A DNA stretch of 64,000 nucleotides from Selaginella tamariscina (lineage: Eukaryota > Streptophyta > Lycopodiopsida > Selaginellales > Selaginellaceae). Below are positions 48,589 through 59,014 of this stretch, in pieces; positions within the stretch are counted from its first letter, which is position 1; each line of letters begins with the position of its first letter. The stretch lies in NCBI GenBank assembly GCA_003024785.1, contig PUQB01000024.1:1000689-1064688 (forward strand), given 5' to 3'. The notes below the pieces were generated by a model. That model saw only the letters and a program-made list of their open reading frames with translations, searched no databases and was not told the origin of the DNA. Made by a program: the position numbers and the translations under genes.

Positions 48589-50125
48589 CGGCGGGATTAA
48601 TCTCGCCACCCTTCAATCTTGCCACCCTTCTCGGTCTCAGAGAGAACTGGGCAGGATTTATTTCTCACACCCCTTCAGTGACTCCAGAAAGGAGGCGGGA
48701 TTAATCTCGCCCACCATGTAAGTGATGTTTAAATGAATTTCCCCACCCTTCCCAATTCTCTCCATTGGTATGTTGAAAACCTTCTACGTCTCAGACAGAA
48801 ACGTTTGGGATTGGTCCGACTCACCAATGGAGAAAACAAAGGAAGGGTGGCGGGATTCATTCCTCCAACAGGCATTGAAGACTCAGCAGGATTAATCCCG
48901 CTGCCCAGGGCCTTTACTCGGTCCCTATGCGGCGGGATTAATCCCGCCGGACGCCAATTCCCTGCGCGGAATCGGGCGGGATTAATCCCGCCGCCTAGGC
49001 ACTTCAGGCAGGCCAATGGCGGCGGGATAAATCCCGCCCGATTCCGCGCAGGGCATGCGTACGCGGCGAGATTAATCCCGCGTTCCAGGCCCTTCACTCA
49101 GGCCTTAGTCGGCGGGATTAATCCCGCCGAACGCCAATGCCCTGTGCGAAATCTTGCGGGATTAATCCCGCCGCCTAGGCCCTTCAGGAAGGCCAATGGC
49201 GGCGGGATAAATCCCGCCCAATTCCGCGTAGGGCATGCATACACGGCGGGATTAATCCCGCCCACCATGTAAGGGATGGTGAAATTAATCCCACCACCCT
49301 TCTCAGTTCCCTTCATTGGTATTTTGTAAACCTTCTCCGTCTCAGACAGAGTTAGTCGGGATTGATTCAATATACCAATGGAGGATTAATCCCGCCACCG
49401 GGTAATGAAGGTTCGGAGAGACTAATCCAGCCGCCCTCTCGTAAATCATGCGCTCACACATATATATTGGCTGCGGCATTTTGAACAGGGATGGGCAGGG
49501 ATGGGTGGGGGCGGGATTAATCCCGCCGCTTATATCCTGCGGAAGTGCCTGAGCGGCGGGATTAATCCCGCCGCCCTCCGCGAAGGGCATGAGCGTGGGG
49601 CCGGATTAATCCCGCGTTCATGTCCTGCGTGAATTCCCTGGGCGGCGGGATTAATCCCACCGCCTTACGCGCAGGACATGTCATGCAGGCTCTTCGGTTA
49701 GCCTTCCGTGCAGGATCTTTCATGCAGGCTCTTCGGTTAGCCTCATGAGCGGCAGGATTAATCCCGCCGCCCATCCCCTGTAAATGCCCTGCGCGGAATC
49801 CGGCGGGATTAATCCCGCCCATTAGGGCCTTCACACAGGCCATTGCCGACGAGATAAATCCCGCCGCATTCCGCGCAGGGCATGGGTGAGCGGCGGGATT
49901 AATCCCGCCGCCGAGGCCCTCACGCAGGCCATGGGCGGCGGGATTAATCCCGCCGCTCTTCGGTTTGTTGTAGAGCGGCGGGATTAATCCCGCCGCCCAT
50001 GGCCTGCGTGAAGGGCCTCGGCGGCGGGATTAATCCCGCCGCCATGGCCCCAACCATATAGCGGCGGGATTAATCCCGCCGCCGAGGCCATAAACCTATA
50101 ACGGTGGGATTAATCCCGCCGCTCG
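48589..50125. repeat. Left array of GGCGGGATTAATCCCGCC palindromes
   Basis: More than 20 copies of a perfect or near-perfect 18-bp palindrome. Measured at the GG of GGATTAATCC they occur at 48889, 48935, 48979, 49025, 49069, 49115, 49159, 49205, 49249 (steps 44-46) and again at 49514, 49559, 49603, 49648, then 49755, 49806, 49852, 49896, 49941, 49981, 50027, 50067, 50107 (mostly 40-46). Spacers are themselves GC-rich partial inverted repeats (for example CCTGCGCGGAAT and ATTCCGCGCAGG). 48900-49080 and 49081-49260 are a 180-bp tandem duplication carrying four palindromes each. The array lies just upstream of the minus-strand gene. Frames through it encode repeated GGINPA or AGLIPP on both strands, a by-product of the palindrome. 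Confidence 0.9.
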
Positions 50126-50129
50126 AGGG

Positions 50130-50928
50130 GCTTAGCGTGTGTGTGAGAGATAAAATTAATAAATAAAAAAATTATACAGATAAAAACACACACATATATA
50201 TATGTGTGTGTGTGTATATATATATATATGTATGTATGTATGTATGTATAGGAGTGTACGTGTGTGTGCAAGAGATAGATAAATAAATAAAATTATACAG
50301 TATTGGTACACATAATATATGTGTGTACATAGGTATATGTATGTGTGTATATGTATATCGTGTGTATGCGTGTGAGCGAAACAAATAAAATCATACAGAT
50401 AAACAAACACACACACACACATATATATACACAGGAGTGTGCGTGTGTGTGCGAAATATAAAACTAATAAATAAATAAAATTATACAGATAAACACACAC
50501 ATATATATGTGTGTATATAGATATATAATCCATAGAGAAAGAGAGAGAGTCTGTGAATATATAAGCATATATATAAACTAGTGTTGTATGTATGTATATA
50601 TGTATATAGGTATATATATGTGTATATGTATATTGTGTGTATGCGTGTGTGAGCAAAACAAATAAAATCATACAGATAAACAAAAACACACACACACACA
50701 CACACATATACATACACAGGAGTGTGCGTGTGTGTGCGAGAGATAAAACTAATAAATAAATAAAATTATACAGATAAACACACACATATATATATGTGTG
50801 TATATAGATATATAACCCATATGAATATATAAGCATATATATAAACTAGTGTTGTATACTATTTGTTAATATGCATTGATTATAATATATATAATATATG
50901 TGTGTGTGTGTGTGTGGTGTTGTGTGTG

Positions 50929-50967
<39 letters not shown>

Positions 50968-51290
50968 GTGTGTGTGTGTGTGTGTAAAGCAGTGTGCGTG
51001 TGTGTGGGAGAGATAGATCAATAAAAAAAAAATTTACAGATACTGGTACACATAATATATGTATGTATATATGTAATAGGTATATATATATATGTGTATA
51101 TGTATATCGGTGTATGCGTGTGTGAGCGAAACAAATAAAATCATACAGATAAACAAACACACACCCACACACAAATACATACACAGGAGTGTGCGTGTGT
51201 GTGCGAGAGATAAAACTAATAAATAAATTTATACGCACACTCCTATACATATTACATACATACACACATACACACACACACACCAGATCT
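50130..51290. repeat. Microsatellite block of the complete element
   Basis: Long GT/AC, TATG and AATAAATAAAATTATACAGATA units, arranged as an imperfect higher-order repeat whose landmarks GGAGTGTGCGTGTGTGTGCGA and AACAAATAAAATCATACAGA recur at intervals of roughly 230-310 bp. It corresponds to the microsatellite arms of copies 1 and 2. Long open frames here are low-complexity and not genes. Confidence 0.8.
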
Positions 51291-52479
51291 CACCTGTGTG
51301 CACAGCCGCCGCCGCCGATTTCATAGCCGCCGCCTCTTGAAACCCTAAGAATATACCTAAACCCTAAAGGAATTAAATATATATATTAACCCTAATAGAA
51401 TATTCCTTCTGAAATATACTTAAACCCTAAAAAGAATAAAATATAGATTCGCCCTAAACGAATATTCTTTCATTATATTATTACGCGTGCGTGTGCGTGG
51501 GTGTATCACATACACCCCAAAAATATAAATCATGCAGGGATTTAACATGTGTGTGTCCATGAGAGTGTTAAAGTTTCATGTGTATCAATACATACATACA
51601 CATTGCATATATTAATACACATAATATATACATACACACGTGTATACACATAGACATACATACATATTACATGGGTTTGGGTTTTGGATTTAGGATGGAT
51701 CATGCATGGTGTGTATGTATGAGAGAGAAAGTGTTGAAAAATTATTTTTGTACACATTGCATATATTATAATGTACAAGATATACATACACATATTATAC
51801 ACAGATATACATACATAGTATATGAGAGAAGAGAGACAATACATATTATGGATCATGCATGGTGTGTATTATACACACAGACATACATACATATTAGTAC
51901 ATAATATTAGAGAGATCGTACATATTATAGATCATGCATGGTGTGTATGTTTGAGAGAAGAGAGACAGTACATATTAACATGGATCATGCATGGTGTGTA
52001 TGTATGAGAGAAGAGAGAAAGTAACATATATACATACAGAGTACACATATATACATGCACACGTGTATACACACAGACATACATACATATTACATGAGTA
52101 AATTCATTGTGTTACATATTAGGGTTTAGGGTTAGGGTTTAGGATGGATCATGCATGGTGTGAAGAGAGAGTGTTGAAAAATTACTTTTGTACACACATG
52201 TATACACAGGGTTTAGGGTTTGCTCCCAACAAGCTTAATATAAATATTACACATGTAAATTCAATGTGTTACATCACACAGATTGAGTACATATATCATA
52301 CATACGTTGAATGATGTTTTCAATAAAGAAGCAACATATTTCTTCAGTTTGGTTTAGGGTTGTGCATGTGTGTGCATATGTGTTTTTTAAGTTCTTGTAA
52401 TGCGTGTGTAAATTTATGATTGTGTTTATATATGTGTGCAAAACAAACATCGAATAATTAAGAAAATAATATTAATAAA
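51291..52479. other. Central core with GCC-rich leader-like block and telomere-like motifs
   Basis: Starts with a CAGCCGCCGCCGCC block and AAACCCTAA repeats (51340-51440). Later it has four copies of GATCATGCATGGTGTG (51698, 51850, 51935, 51984 region and 52147), then GGGTTTAGGGTTAGGGTTTAGG at 52122-52143 and CAGGGTTTAGGGTTTG at 52208. No protein-coding gene is seen. The motif resembles the plant telomere repeat TTTAGGG. Confidence 0.6.
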
Positions 52480-53200
52480 CACACTATGAACATATTTTAA
52501 ATTATACATAATAATATATGATTTTATCTAATATATAGCCATATATAGTTTTAATAATATATATTAATTTAATATTGATAAAAAGGTTTAACATTGAAAT
52601 ATTCTTGAAATAATAAGAAATTAATTGAGAAAATCCCATTAATATATACAAATGTAAATTAAGTACTCAAATAATTAACTAAATTAATTATCATAATCAT
52701 GTTTAATATTGGAATATTCTTGGAATAATAAGAAAATAATAAAGAATATCCCATTAATATAAAGAAGATTAATTACTCAAGTAATTAAGGAAATGATATT
52801 ATATATATTTATTAAAACTATATATGACTATATATTAGATAAAATGATGTATTATTATGTATAATTTAAAATATGTTCATAGTGTGTTATTAATTTAATA
52901 TTGATAATAAGGTTTAACACATGAATATTCTTGAAATAATAACAAATTAATTGAGAAAATCCCATTAATATATACAAATGTAGAATAATTACTGCAATAA
53001 TTAAGAACAAGACTAATTTAATTATGATAATCAGGTTTAATATTAGAATATTCTTCAAATATTAATAAAATATTAAAGAATATCCCATTGATACTAGGAA
53101 ATGAAAACTAAATACTCGAGTAATTAAGAAAATAATAATAATAAACAGACTATGAATATATTTTAAATGATACATAATAATATATCAATTTATTTATTGT
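52480..53200. repeat. AT-rich direct and inverted repeats
   Basis: The stretch AACACACTATGAACATATTT.. (52480-52565) recurs inverted at 52800-52892 and, partly, in direct orientation at 53145-53190. The block TTGATAA..AGGTTTAACA..GAATATTCTTGAAATAATAA (from 52573) recurs from 52900, with related blocks at 52700 and 53030. No coding frame. Confidence 0.7.
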
Positions 53201-53339
53201 ATAAGTATATATTTATATATATATATAATATAAATATACTTGAATACTAAGAATGTAGAATATAGTCTAAAATTTCGTAATATTAAACAGCTTGAATCAC
53301 TTGAATAACATTAAATGCAATTTTAAAATACTCATTGGA

Positions 53340-54682
53340 ACTGGAGAGTATATATGTCAGAGTGTCGGATATTTGTGTCAACTCATCTTAAATTTTATTT
53401 TCTGTTCTTTTTAAAAAATTTGAATTTCTGACATATGTATTGTCGGTCTGACATGTAAATTTGAAAATGCATTTAATTTCCCACTCAAATTCAGATCTGG
53501 TTCTTTCTCCGGCAAGGGTTTCTTCATTTCTGTATTTTTCACTCTTTAGATCTTCTTTTTTCTTCATAGTGATCATCTCAGGAGCGAGATTAAATTGGGT
53601 GCTATTCTTTATAGGAAAGCACGGCGCCTTCAGTGCTGTTTACAAGTAAGTATTATAAACAAATTTAAAAATACTTATAAAGATTCACTCTCTTACATTC
53701 TCTCTTAAAATTACAATTTAGGGGTTTAGGAATGCATTAGGATTATAATATATTCCGTTAGGGATTTATCCCGTTTAAATATCCTTTTAACTTAATATTC
53801 TAGGTTAACCGGGCGGCGGGATTAATCCGGCCATTTCTTTTTCGCCTCTTCGAAGAGGTGGCGGGATTAATCCCGCCACCATCTCTCGGGCAATGCTTCT
53901 CCGCCACTGAAAAAGAGTGGCGGGATTAATCCCGTCGATAACCTTCTCAACTGATGAAGAGTTACCAGAATTTATTAGAAAGAGTTGTCGGCGGGATTAA
54001 TCCCGCCAACCATTTTAGGAGGCAGGGAAGGGGTGGCGGGATTAATCTCGCCACCACTTCCCTGTTTTAAGGATTTGGGGACAGGATTTATCCCGAGATC
54101 TCTTTGAAATCATAGTTTTGGAGAGAGTTATGTGCGGGTTTAATCCCGCCACCCATTCCCCGTCGTAAGAATTGTGGGCGGGATTAATCCCGCCTTGGAC
54201 TCCCTCCGACAAGGAAGAGCCGGCGGGATTAATCCCGCCGCCTCTTCCTTCGGAGGGAGTCCGGCGGGATTAATCCCGCCGACTCTCTCCGAGGATGAGT
54301 CGGCGGGATTAATCCCGCCGGACTTCCTCGTCGGAGAGAGTCGGCGGGATTAATCCCGCCGGACTCCCCCGAGGAGGAAGAGGCGGCGGGATTAATCCCG
54401 CCGGCTCTTCCTTGTCGGAGGGAGTAAGGCGGGATTAATCCCGCCGACTCTCTCCGAAGGGGTTGAGTCGGCGGCGGGATTAATCCCGCCGACCGTTCCT
54501 CGTCGGAGGGATTCGTGGGCGGGATTAATCCCGCCCATCAGTTGTATTAATCAAACATGAGATATTATCTCTAAACATAATTATGTATTATTGCATATGC
54601 ATATTATTAAGTAACCGTAATTCAGATTTCTTAAAATATTGCATAAACAGATATCATAAATAATACAATTATTTATGTGCAG
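53340..54682 (+). promoter_or_regulatory. Probable promoter, 5'UTR exon and long 5'UTR intron of the transposase gene
   Basis: TATATATG near 53349 is followed by a CT-rich leader (53500-53580) typical of plant 5'UTRs. A strong donor ACAA|GTAAGTATT lies at 53645/53646. The next good acceptor, TTTATGTGCAG|GACAAT, is at 54682, seven bases before the first ATG (54689). The 1037-bp intron contains the right palindrome array. Exon limits are inferred from splice signals only. Confidence 0.55.
53810..54540. repeat. Right array of GGCGGGATTAATCCCGCC palindromes, about 42-bp period
   Basis: Sixteen or so palindromes. GGATTAATCC positions: 53819, 53864, 53923, 53994, 54039, then after two degenerate copies 54181, 54226, 54267, 54306, 54347, 54389, 54432, 54477, 54522. 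The last nine are spaced 45, 41, 39, 41, 42, 43, 45 and 45 bp. Spacers are variants of CTCTTCCTTGTCGGAGGGAG and its inverse, so neighbouring units can also pair with each other. It mirrors the left array about the element centre. Confidence 0.9.
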
Positions 54683-54688
54683 GACAAT

Positions 54689-57600
54689 ATGTTTAATACT
54701 GGAGATAAAGTATGTCTTCTTCGGAACAACGAGATAGTTGGCACTGGAACTGTGGAAGTTCGAGATAATAATGCATCATGTCACAATATTGCCCAAGGAT
54801 CTTGTGTGTACGTATGGGTGAACACCATTTACAAGCATGTTGAGGTTCTGGGAATGGAATTTGAGGAGGGTTCTCCTGTATTGTGGAATTTGGATGAAGT
54901 CAAGGCTGACACAGAATATGCAGAGTCACAAACAAATAGTAGCACGAGTTTACCAGATGATGGCTTGCCTGCTGTGATGGATGAGGTGATTCTCTTTCTT
55001 CGTGAGATTGAAGTCGGAAGAGGCATCATCACAGCTATAAATCCAATGGAAGCAGTGTCAGAAGAGAAACTAGGGTCCGACTTCGTGGGTGTAGTTGTGA
55101 CAGAGGTTTCACCTAATGGCACATTGTATCCTGGATCCCTCGTGAGGTGGCGAACATCTGAATTAAGACGGCAAGATGGTTCAACATATTCTGGGTTGGA
55201 TTTCAATAATAACAACCCGGAAGAACAACTCATATTTGAAGAGGTTCCTTGCATTGGTCCTATTGTAAGAAAAAGGCGATTCATGGGTTGTAGATCTTCC
55301 CCTGCAAGTTTCAGCAAGAGGGTAAAGATGGATCCTACATCTTCCGAAAGTGTTACGAGCATTTCCACGATTGACTGTTGCAAGAAGAAGTGTTGTCAGA
55401 TGGCAGACCGGAATGAAATTACCCAATGTAGACATGTCTTTCGTATGCTCACCCAAAAGCAAAGGCATGAGTTTGTATATGCTGCACTAACTGGGTGTAT
55501 TGATGGAATGGCCTCGGACACAGGTTATCAGAGTACATCCATGGTATTTAATAAGGTGGCCATCTGCTTCAAAGCTTGGTACAGTATATACGGGATCCCA
55601 AAGACCACGTTCTACCGTCGGAGGGATGAGTGGCTAGATGGAGCGCGAACCTCAGTTCATGGGAACACTCGCTTGGTCAAAACCCGCTCTCACATCATGG
55701 CAGCCATAGAGATACTCAAGGCTTTTGTGGAAGCAAATGCAGACAGGATGCCTCACAAATGCCGAACCACAAATGCAGGGGTCAGGGAAAATCTCAAGGT
55801 TTTGCCTTCAATCTACACTCAATTGAAACTGTGTGAACATGTGAACAAGTGCCTCAGTTTGATGGGGCTCCAAGCAATCTGCACTGGTACCTTCAACAAC
55901 ATATGGAATACTCATTTTAAGGATGTGGAGATTGCAAAACACTCTAGCTTTTCTAAGTGTGACACTTGTACATCATTGAAGGCTGCAGAGGCTTGTGCAA
56001 AAACCTTGGTGGAGATCACTACCATTCAAAGGAAGATGGAGGCCCACATGATTGCACAACAAACTTGCCGGTCTCAGTACTATGCACACCGCATGCTTTC
56101 TGTGTCACGCCCATCAGAGTACCTGTGCTTGATCCATGACAAGATGGATCATTCAAAGACCAGCATTCCAAAGCTCTTTGCAACACCAAAGTGCCTTGGA
56201 AATGTCATGAAACTTCCGATTTCATTGACAGGTGTGCTAACACATGGACACGGTTGTGAGTCATATGGACACTTTTCACTTCCACATTGGTCTAGCGACT
56301 CCAATTTCACTATTGGGTCGTTAGCCATGTGTTTCAGAAACCTTGAAGCCCACTCACAGACAAGTCCTATCAGTGATCTCAAAGTGAAGAAACAACACCT
56401 TCAACCTTTACATAATGCTCTCATGAACATCTGCACTTGAGGCTACTTGGGAATATGAGAGGCATTGTCAGCAACCTGCACAAAAAACAGATGGCCCTGT
56501 TGAGAGTTCAGGTTCAGTGGAGGGATCTAGCTCAAATAGTGTACATGTGTCCTCAACATCAAATAAGCTTCCTCGTCATTTGCTTTTACAGATGGATAAT
56601 TGTGCAGGCGAGAACAAAAATAGGTAAATCATTTTACTTAAGGGTTTCTCAAGCTCATACTTACTTTTATTTTCTAGATATGTGCTAGCATACTTGTCAA
56701 TGCTTGTTGCCAAAGGTGTGTTTGAAACAATCACGCTCAGTTTCCTTATGGTTGGTCACACTCATGAAGATATTGATGCGTTCTTCAGCAAGGTCTCCAA
56801 CTCTACAAAAAGGACAAGTGCACTTACCTTACCGCATATGATGAATCTTTTTGAAAATTGCATCTCCAAAAAAAGTTGTGCTTTGCTTGTGACTGAGGTG
56901 CCAGACTTCAAAAAATTTCTCAAGGAGTATATAAAAGAAGGGAGTGATTCTTTAGTTGGTCACCTTGTGCCGCTACAATTCTTTTTCTCCATACGAGATG
57001 GTATACCTATTATGCAGTACAAGTTACGGCCATCAGAGCAGGAGTGGTTACCGAAAGAGGGCTTAATGCTCTTCAAAAGTGGAGAGGATGGAAAGCCACT
57101 TCTCCCAGAAGGACAACCAGACCCTATTCCATTGAGTGCCCAGCTCAAGGAACAAGAGGTTATTATTGATGGCATCAAAAAATATGTGGCATGGGTTCAA
57201 AAATCGATGCCAAAGAATTCTGATAAGGCAACTGGTTACTCAGAACTATATAAGCATGTGGTCAACTATTGGGAGACTGTTGTTCGAGAGTTGGAAGGGC
57301 CTACTGTCACAAGTACAGAATTGCAACACCCTTTCTGGCCTAAAACAAGGTGGCGAGAGGAGATTGAAATGACATCACTGAGCATAGACGACATAGAAGC
57401 CAGTAGTGATGTGGAAGTGCAAACCCCACACTTTGTTGGACAAAGGAACCAAAAACCTAAAGCATACTTTGATTGCTGCAAGGATCTTCAAAAACTAATG
57501 ATGGTTCTCATTACTCCAGATGCGTCATATAATCAGCCTATTTGGATGGGTCAAATTATCGACACACCTGAAGTAATCACAAAAAATAGTATTGTTAAGG

Positions 57601-57899
57601 TTGCATGGTTCAAACCACAAAAAAGGCGACACGAGAAGGAGAGCGAAAGATATAATGGATGCCTAGAGAAAACATGGTCTCCCAATCAAAAAGACCCAGC
57701 ATGTTTTATAAATGTTAAATCCATTCGATATGGGTGGATGTCAAGAAGCGTTGATAAAGTCACGATTAACAAAACTGCAAGGGAATGTATGTTTTCTGAG
57801 CTTAAAAGCAACAAAAAAATACAAAATATCATATATTTAATATTCATAATTATTATAAACTCTTTAATAATAGTACCAAATTGTTACTTAACTATATAA
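54689..57899 (+). CDS. Putative transposase (DUF7869-like) of the large transposon
   Basis: The first ATG after the leader acceptor is 54689. The first long frame runs to 56438. Coding then continues in a shifted frame (from about 56440) to 56623, a 54-bp intron (56624-56677, AG|GTAAATC..TTTCTAG|A), and an open frame to 57899. The N-terminus (VCLLRNNEIVGTGTVEVRDN) resembles the N-terminus of the minus-strand gene. Then come KTTFYRRRDEWLDG (possible DNA-binding helix), a Cys pair CDTC, and three acidic blocks in order: LCLIHDKMDHSK (56125), LLLQMDNCAGENKN (56580) and FLMVGHTHEDIDAFFSKVS (56740). Their order and spacing suit an RNase H-like D-D-D/E nuclease. The family name is from memory. Either one frameshift or an unrecognised intron lies near 56435. 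Confidence 0.65.
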
Positions 57900-58308
57900 A
57901 TTTAAAAAATGATATGGAAGATTGACTATATTATTATAGGATTTTATATATATATTATTACTACTACAAATTTTTAATTAATAATGTTATATTTAAATAT
58001 TAATATTTTAATAACAACATCAATATTTATATAATGTACCTCTTATGCTCTTCCTTAATTGTTATATTAGGCAATATATTATATAATTTAATACTTCTAC
58101 TTTTATAATGTTATTAATTTTTGTTCAATGAATGCTATAATTTATTAAAGGGTAGAATACAAAATAGAATATTCTAAAGAATATTCTCTTTTCAAACATA
58201 TATTCTAAAGAATATTCCTTTAATATTAGAAAATGCTAATTAAATAGCTAAAATTGCTAATTATTAGGAAATGGGACTATAGCCATGCCCATTTTAGTTA
58301 CAACTTGC
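57900..58308 (+). repeat. Right subterminal region and terminal inverted repeat
   Basis: AT-rich, with several AGAATATTCT palindromes (58150-58220), ending in the 25-bp TIR 58284-58308. The same sequence, more diverged, ends copies 1 and 2 and, inverted, forms half of the MITE at 28812-29070. No gene. Confidence 0.8.
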
Positions 58309-58549
58309 ATCGTTGTTCGTCTTATCCTCGGGTAACTATATGTGACATAGGCACATACACATACACATAGGGACACAGCTACATATATATACGAGTGTCC
58401 AATATACATGCATATACGGGTATTAAGATGTAAAGCTTGTTACATATTGGCAGTGCAATTCTTATGCAGCTATAGCACTTTACCACTCTATGTCATTGTT
58501 ACTCAGGTATGCTGAACACACACACGTACGAACGCACGCACTCGTACAG

Positions 58550-58868
58550 ATGGGATCCCACTATAGGAAGGCAATCTTCACAAAACAGATCAACAAGAGG
58601 ACACAGGATGCACGATCGAAACTAAAACAGGCCAAGAGTCAACAAAGGCACCAGCAAGCTCGGAACAAACATCAGTTAGGAGCAGAAGTCCAAACAGCAA
58701 ATTCGGAGCTGAAGCGGACTTCCACGTCACGCGATATTCCACGTAAGGAAGAAGAACCGAGCACATCTATTCAAACCGTGCCATCTCCGGGACATCGTAT
58801 TCTGGAAATCGAGATGTCTACCAATGAAGAGACAGTTCTGCAGATTGTGGAAACACCTGATCAATGTT
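58550..58868 (+). CDS. Probable 3' exon of an unrecognised host gene
   Basis: After an acceptor-like GTACAG at 58549 an open frame reads KAIFTKQINKRTQDARSKLK and further Lys/Gln/Arg-rich, then Ser/Pro-rich sequence, ending EEPSTSIQTVPSP..VETPDQC at TAG 58868. The composition is coding-like and unlike the AT-rich surroundings. A continuous frame extends upstream to 58490. No domain is recognised; part may form a basic coiled coil. Upstream exons would be interrupted by the transposon ending at 58308. Confidence 0.4.
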
Positions 58869-59014
58869 AGCCCAATATGCTTACATGCGTACGTGTGAGT
58901 CTAACCAAGGAACTTGAGACGAGTACATTGTTTTCCCTGCCTTCCCCACCCCCCAAACACACACGCACGCACGCACCAGAAACCAGATAAATTTGCATCC
59001 TACAGAATTGCTTT

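Larger units (their letters stand above)
43426..58308. mobile_element. Complete 14.9-kb TIR DNA transposon with palindrome arrays
   Basis: The left end starts GCACGTTGTAACTAAAGTGG and the right end finishes CATTTTAGTTACAACTTGC. Over 25 bp these are inverted repeats with two mismatches (43426-43450 and 58284-58308). AT lies directly outside both ends and may be a 2-bp target duplication. Cargo from left to right: FCP1-like gene (minus), ParB/methyltransferase-like gene (minus), small hairpin, palindrome array, microsatellites, telomere-motif core, 5'UTR exon, second palindrome array, and the putative transposase (plus). The two transcription units diverge from the repeat-rich centre. Relatives in the window (1-11010, 37313-43035, 28812-29070) share its ends. 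Confidence 0.75.

Noticed and set aside
48733..49370. Long open frames through the palindrome array encoding repeated GGINPA or AGLIPP peptides
   Set aside because: The frames occur on both strands because the palindrome reads the same either way and its GC-rich spacers lack stops; no start context, splice pattern or other coding sign supports a gene.
50156..50836. 226-codon frame and similar ones at 5418-6086 and 37214-37768
   Set aside because: They are translations of CA/TA microsatellites (HTH, YIYI, CVCV peptides) and have no protein-like composition.
52122..52143. True telomere or chromosome end
   Set aside because: Only a few telomere-like units are present and genic sequence continues on both sides.
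53461..53649. 62-codon frame starting MKMHLISHSN as a short protein gene
   Set aside because: The stretch is CT-rich, ends in a strong splice donor and is better explained as the 5'UTR exon of the transposase gene.
53810..54540. CRISPR-like array (palindromic repeat with variable spacers of about 24 bp)
   Set aside because: The setting is clearly eukaryotic, the repeats are short perfect palindromes, spacers are partial inverted copies of one another, and no cas genes exist.
56437..56688. 83-codon frame starting MRLLGNMRG
   Set aside because: It is a shadow frame; the true coding frame here gives LLLQMDNCAGENKN and joins across the 54-bp intron to the downstream transposase part.
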